From Aequorivita sp. UBA3180 (lineage in GTDB: Bacteria > Bacteroidota > Bacteroidia > Flavobacteriales > Flavobacteriaceae): DNA of 64,000 nucleotides. Each line of letters starts with the position of its first letter. The first letter of the stretch is position 1. A program made the translations under genes and the position numbers. The notes beneath the pieces were generated by a model that worked only from the letters and a program-made list of their open reading frames with translations, had not been told where the DNA came from and searched no databases. Below, piece after piece: positions 1-8,675 of this stretch. Location of the stretch: positions 201,260 to 265,259 of the forward strand of contig DEXQ01000007.1 in NCBI GenBank assembly GCA_002364215.1, in the 5' to 3' direction.

Positions 1-755
1 ACCGCCATAGCCTGTAGGCTGTTGTTATGGTTGAAGTCATAATTTCCATTATAAAAAAGCTTGGTAATCTGGGCAGCCGAATTGTAACGCTGGCCATTAT
101 AATTGCTTTGGCCAAGTGCCAGAAGCTGGCTTTGTTTTTCCGATCCAAGGATTGCTGTAGCCTCAACCGATCCTCCCGCGTAAATCCCCGACCCGTCGCC
201 CTCTTCCTTACTCTTAAAGGAACTGCCTGTTTTAACATCTGCAATTAGGGTGGAATGGCTTTCTTTTTTGGTAACTATATTTATGGCCCCAGTAAGTGCA
301 TTGATTCCATACACCCGGGCTGCGGCACCTCTTAGCACTTCAATATGGTCTATGGCGCTTAAGGGCAAGGGGATGTTCATCATATTATGTGCAGACTGGG
401 CGTCAAGCATCTTTACCCCGTTAATAAGCACTAAGGTTTGCTCGGAAGTTCCCCCGTCGATAGAAATGTCTGCCTGCGCTCCAAATGGTCCCCGCTGTCG
501 GATATCCACCCCGCTTATATAGGACAAAACCTCGTTGAGCGATTTGGCGGGAAGGGCCTCAAGCTGCTTTTGGGTGATAAGCTGAATGTCCCGGGTAACT
601 TTACTGAATGGGGTCTCCAGCCGGTTGCCCTGAATAACGATTTCCTCCAACTCGCTGCGCGGTACACTTGGGTCCGTAAGGGTGTCCTCTTGTTGTGCCC
701 ATGCGGTTATAGACACTGTAGTTAGGAGAGCGAAGAGGGTTGTTCTTTTTTTCAT
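1..755 (-). CDS. TonB-dependent receptor, N-terminal part (runs off the window start)
   Basis: Outer-membrane TonB-dependent transporter; only about 251 N-terminal residues are present because the gene continues past base 1. A signal peptide ends near an AWAQ site (residues ~18-21). A TonB-box/plug region follows, with typical plug phrases: EEIVIQGNRLETP, a run ending LNEVLSYISGVDIRQRGPFG, then SIDGG and LINGVKM. The start of the barrel follows (YGINALTGAINIVTKKESHS). The plug is most like the BtuB/colicin-receptor branch (vitamin B12 or siderophore type), but the substrate cannot be read from this part. The start is the ATG at 755, in front of a Lys-Lys-Arg signal peptide. It diverges from the MocR-type regulator at 843, which is an obvious candidate controller. 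The frame is open and clean to the window edge. Confidence 0.9.
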   Translation of the reverse strand, partial: MKKRTTLFALLTTVSITAWAQQEDTLTDPSVPRSELEEIVIQGNRLETPFSKVTRDIQLITQKQLEALPAKSLNEVLSYISGVDIRQRGPFGAQADISIDGGTSEQTLVLINGVKMLDAQSAHNMMNIPLPLSAIDHIEVLRGAAARVYGINALTGAINIVTKKESHSTLIADVKTGSSFKSKEEGDGSGIYAGGSVEATAILGSEKQSQLLALGQSNYNGQRYNSAAQITKLFYNGNYDFNHNNSLQAMA

Positions 756-842
756 AAACAAATTTTTAAAACGTTACCAAACTAAATTTGGGCGCAAAGG
801 TTTGGATTAAAGTATTAATTTTGGTAGTCCGCAATTGAAATA
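756..842. promoter_or_regulatory. Divergent promoter region between receptor and MocR-type gene
   Basis: An 87-bp divergent intergenic region. It contains a 15-bp dyad, CCAAACTAAATTTGG (777-791), and further TTTGG words at 801 and 820. TAAATTTG (783-790) and TAATTTTG (816-823) match the Bacteroidota -7 consensus TAnnTTTG on the plus strand. The exact promoters are not resolved; the dyad is a candidate operator by position only. Confidence 0.45.
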
Positions 843-2324
843 ATGGGTAGTCCGGTTAAAGTACATTTTGAATCCTTAATTAAAATAGATCGCCTAAAAA
901 GGGAACCGGTCTATATGCAGTTTGTTTATCAGTTTATCCATGCCGTAAAAAGCAATATTCTTGAAAACAACGACCGGCTTCCGGGCAGTAGAAAAATAGC
1001 GGAAGAACTACAGGTGCACCGAAAAACCATTGTAGCGGCCTTATGGGAACTGCAGGAGCAAGGGTGGATAAAGACGATTCCCGGCATTGGTACCTTTGTA
1101 ACTAATCCTGAGGCGCTGGCCGCCACCCAAAACGTGAGGGCAGCTAAGCATCCTCCGCTGCAAGCTATATATGATTTCCGGAAGGATTTTATATTGGATA
1201 CTCCTTTGGAGAACAATCTGGAAGCCTATTCTTTTACGGCCGGAACCCCGGATTATCGCGTGATAAAGGCTGAGGAATTGGTTCGTTTTTACGCCTCGGT
1301 ATTAAAGCGGAAAAATGGAGGGGGCCTAGCGTCGAGTACACATGGCGACACTTCCTATTTTAGGGATCAATTGAGCAATTATCTAAACCTGACCAGAAAA
1401 TTTCACCTTTCCAGAAATTTTTTGTTGCCCATAGCGGGTATAGAACGGGCACTGTCCATTTTATTACGTTTACTGATAAATCCTGGCGACATCGTCTTGG
1501 TAGAAGAACTTAGCTATTTCCTGCCGAACATGATCTTTAACCAGGCAGGTGCCAAAATGAAGACCATCCCCGTGGACGCAGAGGGAATGGACATAGATTA
1601 TATTCAAAATAATTATAAACCCGGGGAGATACGGTTGGTCTATATAAATTCAAGATGCCAATATCCCACGACCGTCAGTTTATCTGAAGCTCGTAAAAAG
1701 AAGTTGGTGGCTTTGGCAGAACGATATAATTTTATTGTGATTGAAGATGATACTGATTTTGAGTTTTCCCTTGATAAGCATAAAAAGGAATCCTTATTCA
1801 GTTTAAATGCGGGCCATCGTGTGATTTACCTGGGTGGTTTCGGGAGTTTCCTACACCCCGGTTTTCAAATGAATTTTATAATTGCGCCGCCGGATTTGTT
1901 GCGGGAGGGAGCCAAATATTTAAATGTCTTCGGAAAACCGGATCTGATTATGGAAAAGGCCTTGGGAGATATTATTCACCAAGGCGACATCCATCGATAT
2001 CAAAGAAAGTCCAAAAAAATAATTGCGGAAAGAAAGGAACTGTTTGCACAATTGCTGAAGAGGTATTTTAAACACCGGATTGCTTTTACAATTGCCCCCA
2101 CCGGGTTGGCATTTTGGGTTCGGTTCCCCGACTTCTTCCCACTGAAGGATTTACAAAGGAAAGCAAGGAAAAAGGGATTGGTGCTGCCAAGCGTTTGTCT
2201 TTATCAAAAGCGCAATTTAACGGCATTGCGATTGGGATTTGCCCATTTAAGCCCCCAGGAAATGGATACTGCCGTCAGATTGCTTAGTGAGGCTTACTAT
2301 GAAGTGGTAGCGAATATGGCTTAG
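843..2324 (+). CDS. MocR/PdxR-family transcriptional regulator with degenerate PLP site
   Basis: A 493-residue protein with an N-terminal GntR-type winged helix (residues ~15-85, including LPGSRKIAEELQVHRKTIVAAL and GIGTFV). It is joined to a class I aminotransferase-like domain (~120-490). MocR proteins normally sense PLP or amines through an internal aldimine with a lysine in a motif like GTFSKxLFPGLRLGY. Here the equivalent stretch (from residue 331) reads GGFGSFLHPGFQMNF, so the Lys position is Ser335 and the phosphate-contacting Arg is Gln. The segment normally EDDYDSEF is EDDTDFEF, losing the ring-stacking Tyr. The protein is full length and in frame, so it is not a pseudogene by length. 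It probably acts as a DNA-binding repressor or activator without ordinary PLP chemistry. It diverges from the receptor at 1-755. Confidence 0.88.
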   Translation: MGSPVKVHFESLIKIDRLKREPVYMQFVYQFIHAVKSNILENNDRLPGSRKIAEELQVHRKTIVAALWELQEQGWIKTIPGIGTFVTNPEALAATQNVRAAKHPPLQAIYDFRKDFILDTPLENNLEAYSFTAGTPDYRVIKAEELVRFYASVLKRKNGGGLASSTHGDTSYFRDQLSNYLNLTRKFHLSRNFLLPIAGIERALSILLRLLINPGDIVLVEELSYFLPNMIFNQAGAKMKTIPVDAEGMDIDYIQNNYKPGEIRLVYINSRCQYPTTVSLSEARKKKLVALAERYNFIVIEDDTDFEFSLDKHKKESLFSLNAGHRVIYLGGFGSFLHPGFQMNFIIAPPDLLREGAKYLNVFGKPDLIMEKALGDIIHQGDIHRYQRKSKKIIAERKELFAQLLKRYFKHRIAFTIAPTGLAFWVRFPDFFPLKDLQRKARKKGLVLPSVCLYQKRNLTALRLGFAHLSPQEMDTAVRLLSEAYYEVVANMA

Positions 2325-2470
2325 GTTGCTGATAATATTTGGCAATTTGAATATCTGCTGGGTTTTGTCCTATAAGATTTTCAATCGAAACGTATAGGGC
2401 AGAATGAGTAAGAATATTAGAAAACCAGGTAAGGTTAATAAATGAAAAACTTAAACATTTTGTATAGAGA

Positions 2471-2535
2471 TTGGGCTTGGTGAGGGTTTAAATTCATCAA
2501 CCTAGAGCCAATCTTTTTAAACCTTCCAAGCCCAA
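2471..2535. terminator. Long two-part hairpin between convergent genes
   Basis: TTGGGCTTGG (2471-2480) pairs with CCAAGCCCAA (2526-2535), and inside it GGTTTAAA (2485-2492) pairs with TTTAAACC (2516-2523), leaving a loop of about 23 bases. It lies in the 303-bp gap between the convergent genes ending at 2324 and 2628, so a bidirectional terminator is the simplest reading. There is no strong T-tract right after it, so another inverted-repeat role is possible. I see nothing else in this gap. Confidence 0.5.
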
Positions 2536-2627
2536 AATCCTGCTAGCTATTTCATCCTCATTTTATAAAAGAATTCAAAAAACCCTAGACTTTGTAGCTG
2601 TTACGCAACTATCTAAAACCGACAAAA

Positions 2628-4940
2628 CTACTCTTTTATAATTTTAATTGTGTGGGTTTCCATATTGTCTTCCACTTGAAGTATGTATATCCCCTTCTTT
2701 AGGAAGGAAAGGTCTAGCTGTGTTTGTAAAGCATTGATATTTTTACTCAAGAGTTGTTGCCCACCCGTACTGTATATTCTTACGTCTTTTATAGTCTTTT
2801 TATTTCTTAAATTAAGCGTATGGGTTATAGGGTTTGGATAAACTTGCACGGTAGTTTTCTCAGCGGGATTATTGCCCATACCCAAAGCCTGCAAGTCGAT
2901 GGTATATTTTATTAATCCCAGATCTATACTCCCTATATAAACCTCGGCACTTTCTTCCTCGAATTTTACGGTGGCGTCAACAGCGGTAATCTGTAAGAGT
3001 TCTTCATTTGCAATAGCCTCCCATGTTTGTCCCCCATCCAGAGAATAAACAATCGTAAATTGTGAAACGTCAGAATCAAATACAATTCCCACTAGATGCG
3101 CATCTACAAACTCTGAATGGAATGTTCTATGGAGCAGACCATCATAAATTTTAGACCAGGTTGCTCCCCCATTTAAGGATGTGAAGATGCCTCGATTGGT
3201 AGAAAGTGTTACTTGGTCTTCGTTTAAAGGATTTGAAGCCAGATGGATAATTAAATCAGTTCCGGGGAGCAGTTCTTCCAAGCCCGTGCTGGAATTTGCC
3301 CAACTTAGCCCCCCGTCTTCAGTTTTATAAATGTTTGTTCCTATGGAGATTAGTGCCTTATCCACATCATTTTCATAAAAATATATACCTTTTATCAAAC
3401 CCGTTTCTGGAACTGTGATGGCAGTATTGGTAATATTGTTTGGATCGCTTATATCGGCTTTCCAAAATTCAATTTCTCCCATATTATTGGATAGGGAATA
3501 CCAAACTTCATTTGGGGTATGTGGATCCACTTTTAAGGCATCCACATAGTTCATATAAGTATTGTAGATTTGAAATTTATTTTGTCCATGGTCATTACTA
3601 ACTTCTAGGTCTGCTCCAAACCAACCGCTACTAAAAGTAAAGACTCGCCCCTCAGTGGTCGTATCTACAAACAAAGCAGGGGCATCGCCTTGGGTATAGG
3701 CATCCAAGGGAACAAGATCAAATGCTTCTTCGGTCTGGGTGGCGAGATTCCGATGTACAAAGCCATATTGCACTCCGTAATATAAGTGCATATCGCTCTG
3801 CGCAAATAGACCTATTGAGCCGGTTGATCTAAAATACTTATTTTTTTTCCACGTTATAGTAGCACCACCATCTTCAGAAAACATTGGAAAGTAATCACTA
3901 TTGATAAAAACTTCCTCCTCATTAAATGGATTAAAGGAAAGATTCCATCCTGAATAGTAAGTATGGACATCGATGGGCTCATAAACATAATGTTCCCAAC
4001 TTGTTCCGTTATCATTCGAAACAACTATTTCATTCTCTTCCAGTACAATGATATGACCTTCTGTAATAGGATTAAACGCTATTACATTGATATTGTTTAA
4101 GCTTCCTTCCGTCCAGGTTAAAGGAATCGCATTCCAGGTTTCTCCCCCGTCGTATGAACGATAAAGGTTTTCTGGGCTGTTGCCAAAGCTTATTCCTGTG
4201 GCTACATATATTTCGTCAATATTGAAGGGGTTGAAAGCTATGGGGTGTAAAATAATATTTTCCAACTTCAGGGTCCAAGTTTGACCGGCATCTGTGGAAG
4301 TCAATAAACCCCCTTCTACCCCATTTGGCCCAAACCCTCTGGTTAATATAAGATGTTGGGGATTCTGTGGATTAATTGCAATATTATTTAGAGAGACCCC
4401 ATCATAGTCACTTTTAGAATAAACTTGATCCCAGGTTTGGCCACCATCCGTGGTATAATAGGTTATTTCATCGGTGCCAAATTCAAGAACGGCATTCATT
4501 AATATAATGTCGGAATTTTGGGGATAGATAGCGTATGACTGGATATATTTTACATTGGCACTATTGGGAATTTCTATTTCTTTGATTATAGCATTTGTGC
4601 TCAGATCTAAAATAAGGATACTGTTGTCAGCCGAGTCGCGATTGTATTTTACGAAACTCAATGCCATATTATTATTTGTCATTCTCAGGTTTTGAAATTC
4701 ATTGGCGTCCTGATATCGCATCGAGAATAATACATGCCAAGTCTCTCCGTTATCTTCCGACCGTAAAATGTGGTTATTCATAGAAGTGGCAAATAGTCTA
4801 TTTTCCACAGTAGGATGGTACGTAATATTAAATATCCTACCATAATCTTCAGACCCCACAAAATCCAATTGGGCATATATGGGGATAGTGGCATTAAAAA
4901 ACAGCGGTAAAACTAAAAAGAGAGTAAAAAGATTTTTCAT
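2628..4940 (-). CDS. Secreted Asp-box (BNR/sortilin-like) beta-propeller protein, T9SS type A cargo, copy 1
   Basis: A 770-residue secreted protein with a signal peptide (cut near IYAQ, ~24). It has about nine Asp-box repeats of the form SxDxGxTW (SEDNGETW, TTDGGQTW, STDAGQTW, SYDGGETW, SNDNGTSW and others), typical of VPS10/sortilin-like or BNR propellers. The last ~75 residues form a type IX sorting domain (VQVYPNPITHTLNL through HTIKIIKE). It is probably exported and cell-surface bound; the ligand is unknown. No sialidase catalytic set is evident, so enzyme activity should not be assumed. It is one of three paralogs in the window (with 8676 and 14518) sharing the phrase VLEENEI. It lies 118 bp downstream of its own regulator (5059-6606). 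Confidence 0.88.
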   Translation of the reverse strand: MKNLFTLFLVLPLFFNATIPIYAQLDFVGSEDYGRIFNITYHPTVENRLFATSMNNHILRSEDNGETWHVLFSMRYQDANEFQNLRMTNNNMALSFVKYNRDSADNSILILDLSTNAIIKEIEIPNSANVKYIQSYAIYPQNSDIILMNAVLEFGTDEITYYTTDGGQTWDQVYSKSDYDGVSLNNIAINPQNPQHLILTRGFGPNGVEGGLLTSTDAGQTWTLKLENIILHPIAFNPFNIDEIYVATGISFGNSPENLYRSYDGGETWNAIPLTWTEGSLNNINVIAFNPITEGHIIVLEENEIVVSNDNGTSWEHYVYEPIDVHTYYSGWNLSFNPFNEEEVFINSDYFPMFSEDGGATITWKKNKYFRSTGSIGLFAQSDMHLYYGVQYGFVHRNLATQTEEAFDLVPLDAYTQGDAPALFVDTTTEGRVFTFSSGWFGADLEVSNDHGQNKFQIYNTYMNYVDALKVDPHTPNEVWYSLSNNMGEIEFWKADISDPNNITNTAITVPETGLIKGIYFYENDVDKALISIGTNIYKTEDGGLSWANSSTGLEELLPGTDLIIHLASNPLNEDQVTLSTNRGIFTSLNGGATWSKIYDGLLHRTFHSEFVDAHLVGIVFDSDVSQFTIVYSLDGGQTWEAIANEELLQITAVDATVKFEEESAEVYIGSIDLGLIKYTIDLQALGMGNNPAEKTTVQVYPNPITHTLNLRNKKTIKDVRIYSTGGQQLLSKNINALQTQLDLSFLKKGIYILQVEDNMETHTIKIIKE

Positions 4941-5021
4941 GGTTTACTGGTTATAAAATTAATTGCAGCGCTAAAGTGTAAAATCAAATTGAATTTCACA
5001 TAGAAGACCACACGAATTAAT

Positions 5022-5049
5022 AGGACATGGGAAAATAAATAATGGGACA
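5022..5049 (-). promoter_or_regulatory. Candidate operator: TGTC repeats behind regulator 1
   Basis: On the minus strand, TGTCCC (5049-5044) and TGTCCT (5027-5022) are 22 bp apart. They begin 10 bp after the regulator stop and about 109 bp before the propeller gene start. The same word, spacing and position recur in the other two modules (8573-8630 and 14418-14444), which supports a shared binding site for the near-identical HTH domains. Confidence 0.5.
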
Positions 5050-5058
5050 ACCAGATAT

Positions 5059-6606
5059 TTAGATTCGGGAGAGATACGGAAATAGTTCGGCCGTTTCTTG
5101 AAGTCCCATTTTTTTTGCGATACGCTCTTTTCTTTTTCTGCAGGCATCTGGGGTAATATTCAACAGCGATGAAATTTCCTTGATGGATAGATTCATGTAC
5201 AAATAGGATAAAAAACGTATATCATTCACATTGAGATTTTGGTGTTTTTCCCGCAGCGAGCTCAAAAAACCGTGATTGGTTTCTTCAAAATGTATAAGAA
5301 AATCATCTTTGGTTTTATCCTTTTTGATTTGTTTGTTCAAAATGGCCACATATTTTCTGACTTCAGGTTTGTTTGATAAATCTACTTGCTCTTTAATGTT
5401 CTGTACCACTTCCTGCAATACTTCATTTCTATTGGACATATTTAATGCCTTAACCGCCAATGTCCTGTTTTTCGCTTCCAGTTCACTTTCCAGTTCCAGC
5501 ATTTTAATTTTTTGATTTCTTTCAGCAATTATCTTTTTTTGCTTATCTCTAATGTGGGCATTTCTCCAGGTCCAAACAATCACTAGAATTATAAATACAA
5601 TTGCACTGAATGAAGCATAGAGCATTTTACGTTCTGCTTCATAATTTTTGGTTTTCTCGATCATTTCAATTTCATAATTCCTCATGGCGAACTTTACACG
5701 GTTTGCCTCAAACTGGCTACTGCTCTTTAGATGGTATAGACTATCCTTGAGAATTATGACCGTATCTTTGTATTTACTGGCCAATTCGTACTTTTTTTCC
5801 CTATAATTAAGATTTGAAAGATGTTGGAATATATTTATTTGCGTGTCCAAGCTATTATGGGGACTTTGGGCCAAGGCGGCAAACTCTTCTGCTTTTTTTA
5901 TATTCGCTTCGCTTAACGCTATTTTGGATAGTAAAAGCAGTCCGGATGCTTTTTGTTCTATAAATTCCAAAGTGGTCAACTCAGGTATTAAACGCAATAA
6001 TTCTTCCTTAGCGTTTTTGTGTTCATCACTTAAATAATAATTTTCGGCCAATGCATATCGCCCCTGCAATAATACATTTTGATGGTTTTGAAGAAGCGGC
6101 AGCGCCTTCTGCAAATACGCCCTTGCATCCTCGAGTCGGCCTGCGCTATTGAGTGCCAGTCCTAAATTGACGGCATAAAGACCCATCTTAAAACTGTCGG
6201 TGTTTTTATCGGCAAGGGTATAAGCTTTTAAAAAATACTTTTCTGCCTCTGCAAGATTGTTTTCTTGATAGAAGAGAATCCCGATATTATTGAGAACGAC
6301 CATTTCCTGGGTTGTATCCAAATAACTAAGGGCAATATCATAGGCCAGAAGGTAATTTTCAAGGGCTTCCCCATAATCGGAAAGTTTATAGTAGTTTGCT
6401 CCAATATTGTTTAACGTCAAGAATAATTCTTTGTGCCAACCTTTTTCCTGGGCGATTTTCTGAACCTTGGTAAGTATTTCCAGAGATTTGGCATGCTTAT
6501 TTTGATGCATCGCTTCAATAGCTTGCTGTATAAGTATATCACATTCGGGTCGTGTTTCCTCTTGTGCATTTATAATTAGAAATAAAAAAATTAGTAGCGA
6601 CTTCAT
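5059..6606 (-). CDS. Membrane-tethered TPR/LuxR-like HTH regulator, module 1
   Basis: A 515-residue protein. In order it has a signal peptide or N-terminal membrane signal (1-15, MKSLLIFLFLIINAQ) and tetratricopeptide-like helices (~20-300, e.g. LNNIGANYYKLSDYGEALENY). One transmembrane segment follows (~329-348, SFSAIVFIILVIVW), then a charged coiled coil (~350-405). At the end is a GerE-like helix-turn-helix (~460-502), with IKEISSLLNITPDACRKRKERI as the recognition region. The inferred topology is periplasmic TPRs sensing a ligand and a cytoplasmic HTH controlling transcription. This architecture is common in Bacteroidota, but the ligand is not known here. It sits upstream of its propeller gene and diverges from the paralog at 6939. 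Confidence 0.85.
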   Translation of the reverse strand: MKSLLIFLFLIINAQEETRPECDILIQQAIEAMHQNKHAKSLEILTKVQKIAQEKGWHKELFLTLNNIGANYYKLSDYGEALENYLLAYDIALSYLDTTQEMVVLNNIGILFYQENNLAEAEKYFLKAYTLADKNTDSFKMGLYAVNLGLALNSAGRLEDARAYLQKALPLLQNHQNVLLQGRYALAENYYLSDEHKNAKEELLRLIPELTTLEFIEQKASGLLLLSKIALSEANIKKAEEFAALAQSPHNSLDTQINIFQHLSNLNYREKKYELASKYKDTVIILKDSLYHLKSSSQFEANRVKFAMRNYEIEMIEKTKNYEAERKMLYASFSAIVFIILVIVWTWRNAHIRDKQKKIIAERNQKIKMLELESELEAKNRTLAVKALNMSNRNEVLQEVVQNIKEQVDLSNKPEVRKYVAILNKQIKKDKTKDDFLIHFEETNHGFLSSLREKHQNLNVNDIRFLSYLYMNLSIKEISSLLNITPDACRKRKERIAKKMGLQETAELFPYLSRI

Positions 6607-6938
6607 TGGGGAAACTTTTAATAGTGGATCACATATATTAATTAGGGCACAAATTATTATAAAAATGTGAATAGTATAAAAAAGTGCTTGGAAATAAATA
6701 TGCTATAATCACTTACGTAAACCTTGCATTAATTCCATAATATAAATCGTTCCTGATTTATTCAGTCTAATGATTACAGCATTCTCTCCTTGCAGCTGGG
6801 CACTTCTGGAGGGCTTCCAAGACCTGCGCACTACATTCCCTCTTCCTTTCATTTTTATGGAAACTTAGCATTTTAAACGGGATTGTTGTCATGGAATTCT
6901 TATATTTTCACCTCTCAAAAAAAACCTTGCTTTCTCCA
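6607..6938. other. Divergent intergenic region between regulators 1 and 2
   Basis: 332 bp separating two divergent paralogous regulator genes. It is AT-rich near the minus-strand start and must hold both promoters. I could not place a convincing -33/-7 pair, and there are no paired TGTC repeats like those found behind the regulators. No gene is evident. Confidence 0.5.
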
Positions 6939-8567
6939 ATGGATATTACTAAAAAATGCTTTCTTATTTTCATTTTATTTTGTGCTGCTGGCTATGGCCA
7001 AGTTGAAAGTAAATCGGAATGCAATGCAATGATAGAAAAGGGGATTGCGCTTATGTTTGAGAAAAAACATGTACAGTCGCTCGAGATTTTGTTGGAAGCA
7101 ACCGCAATTGCCCAAAAGAATGATTGGAGCCAGCAGGAGTTTCGCGCCGTTCTCAATACGGGTTCCAACTACTACCTTATGTCCGATTTTGGAGAGGCCC
7201 TTGAATTCTATTTAAAAGCATATGAAATAGCTATAGAACATCTCCAAACTAAAGACGAATTAACTGTCTTGAATAATATTGGCATTCTCTATTTTCAAGA
7301 GTCAAATTTACCCAAGGCTAGAGATTATTTTTTAAAGGCATATGAGCTTAGTAGCACTGATGTAAACAGCAATAAGCATGGGTATTACGCCATAAATCTC
7401 GCGCTGGTTTCCAATAAAATGAATAAGGCGGAGGATGCGAGTAGATATATTCAGGAAGCGCTTCCTCTGGTTAGGGACCAGCCCGAAATAGAAATTATGG
7501 CCAAAATGGCCTTGGCGGAAAATCTTTTTATAAAATCGAATTACGACCAGGCTCGGGAAAGGGCTTTAACCCTCCTCCCCCAGTTGGTGGGTGATGCCCA
7601 CGCCGATAATAGGGTATTCGTTCTCCTGCTTATCGCCCAAATTTATGAGAGGCAACAAAATTATCAACTTGCCCTGCAATATGCAAGGCGAGCAAGGGCT
7701 GCCTCCAAATCGTTGGAAAATAGGGAAGATGTCTATGAGGCGCTTTCCAAGGCCTATATATCGTTACGGGACTATGACAGTGCCTTGCGTTATAAGGACA
7801 GTGTAATTATGGCCCGAGACACACTGCAGAAAATACGCAACATTACGCTCTATGAAAACAATAAAATAAAGTTTGAAATTCAGAATTACGCCCATCAATT
7901 AAGTGAAAGCCAACTGCTTTTGCAAAAGGAAAGGCGCTTTTTCTACAGCGTTGTGGTTTTCGGACTTCTGCTTTTTGTTTTGGCCCTTTGGATATTTCGA
8001 AACCATATTACAAAACAAAAGCAAAGAAAAAAAATTACCGAACTTGAACTGGAGCAGGAAAAGTCGAAACGTCTGCTGGCGGAAAAGCAAATACGGGAAC
8101 GGGAAATCGGGATAAAACTGGAGCAGCAGCGATTAAAAAATGAATTGGACTTAAAAAACAGAAAGCTTACTTCAAAGGCGGTCTATCTTTCCAGCCGCAA
8201 CGAATTGATTGAGGAAATAGTAGAAACCCTCTCCGCCAATGCACAGGTAAAGGCACAACCCGAATTGCTCTCGCAGCTAAAGGCCCTGAGCAAACATCTT
8301 AAAAACAATCCCCAATTCGACAGTTTTTTCAGTCATTTTGAAGAGGTAAATCCTGGATTTTCTACTCGGCTTTTGGCCTTGCATCCCAACCTCACCCAAC
8401 AGGATGTGCGGTTTATAATGTATCTCTACATGAATTTGGGAAATAATGAAATAGCATCTCTTTTAAACATTACGCCCCAATCCTGTAGAAAAAGAAAGGA
8501 GCGAATTTCCAAAAAGCTTGACCTTGGTGACGGGAAGTCATTAGCCGTTTATATTACCACAATCTAG
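6939..8567 (+). CDS. Membrane-tethered TPR/LuxR-like HTH regulator, module 2
   Basis: A 542-residue paralog of the regulators at 5059 and 12773. I chose the ATG at 6939 rather than one 48 bp upstream because it begins directly with a signal peptide (MDITKKCFLIFILFCAAGYG). TPR-like helices follow (~25-300), then a transmembrane segment (~332-351, SVVVFGLLLFVLALWIF), a long coiled coil (~355-430) and a GerE-like HTH (~485-530, NEIASLLNITPQSCRKRKERI). It is likely a one-component sensor that reads a periplasmic cue and acts on DNA while membrane-bound. It lies 108 bp upstream of the propeller gene at 8676, the same order and spacing as in the other two modules. Confidence 0.86.
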   Translation: MDITKKCFLIFILFCAAGYGQVESKSECNAMIEKGIALMFEKKHVQSLEILLEATAIAQKNDWSQQEFRAVLNTGSNYYLMSDFGEALEFYLKAYEIAIEHLQTKDELTVLNNIGILYFQESNLPKARDYFLKAYELSSTDVNSNKHGYYAINLALVSNKMNKAEDASRYIQEALPLVRDQPEIEIMAKMALAENLFIKSNYDQARERALTLLPQLVGDAHADNRVFVLLLIAQIYERQQNYQLALQYARRARAASKSLENREDVYEALSKAYISLRDYDSALRYKDSVIMARDTLQKIRNITLYENNKIKFEIQNYAHQLSESQLLLQKERRFFYSVVVFGLLLFVLALWIFRNHITKQKQRKKITELELEQEKSKRLLAEKQIREREIGIKLEQQRLKNELDLKNRKLTSKAVYLSSRNELIEEIVETLSANAQVKAQPELLSQLKALSKHLKNNPQFDSFFSHFEEVNPGFSTRLLALHPNLTQQDVRFIMYLYMNLGNNEIASLLNITPQSCRKRKERISKKLDLGDGKSLAVYITTI

Positions 8568-8572
8568 GGGGC

Positions 8573-8630
8573 TGTCACAAATTTATACGGTCCCTGTCAC
8601 AAAATGTCACGCCTGTTTCCTGCCTGTCCT
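8573..8630 (+). promoter_or_regulatory. Candidate operator: phased TGTC repeats behind regulator 2
   Basis: TGTCAC at 8573, 8595 and 8605, and TGTCCT at 8625, all in the same orientation. The spacings are 22, 10 and 20 bp, close to whole helical turns, so the sites would lie on one DNA face. They start 6 bp after the regulator stop and precede a possible -7 element, TATTTTTA (8644-8651), ahead of the propeller gene. Confidence 0.55.
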
Positions 8631-8675
8631 TCTCGCAACTTTCTATTTTTACGGGTATAACCAAAATACATTTTT

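Noticed and set aside
2628..4940. Sialidase function for the Asp-box proteins
   Set aside because: Asp boxes are structural; the Arg triad and other sialidase residues are not evident.
6891..6938. Longer start for regulator 2
   Set aside because: It would put 16 residues before the signal peptide; the ATG at 6939 matches its paralogs.
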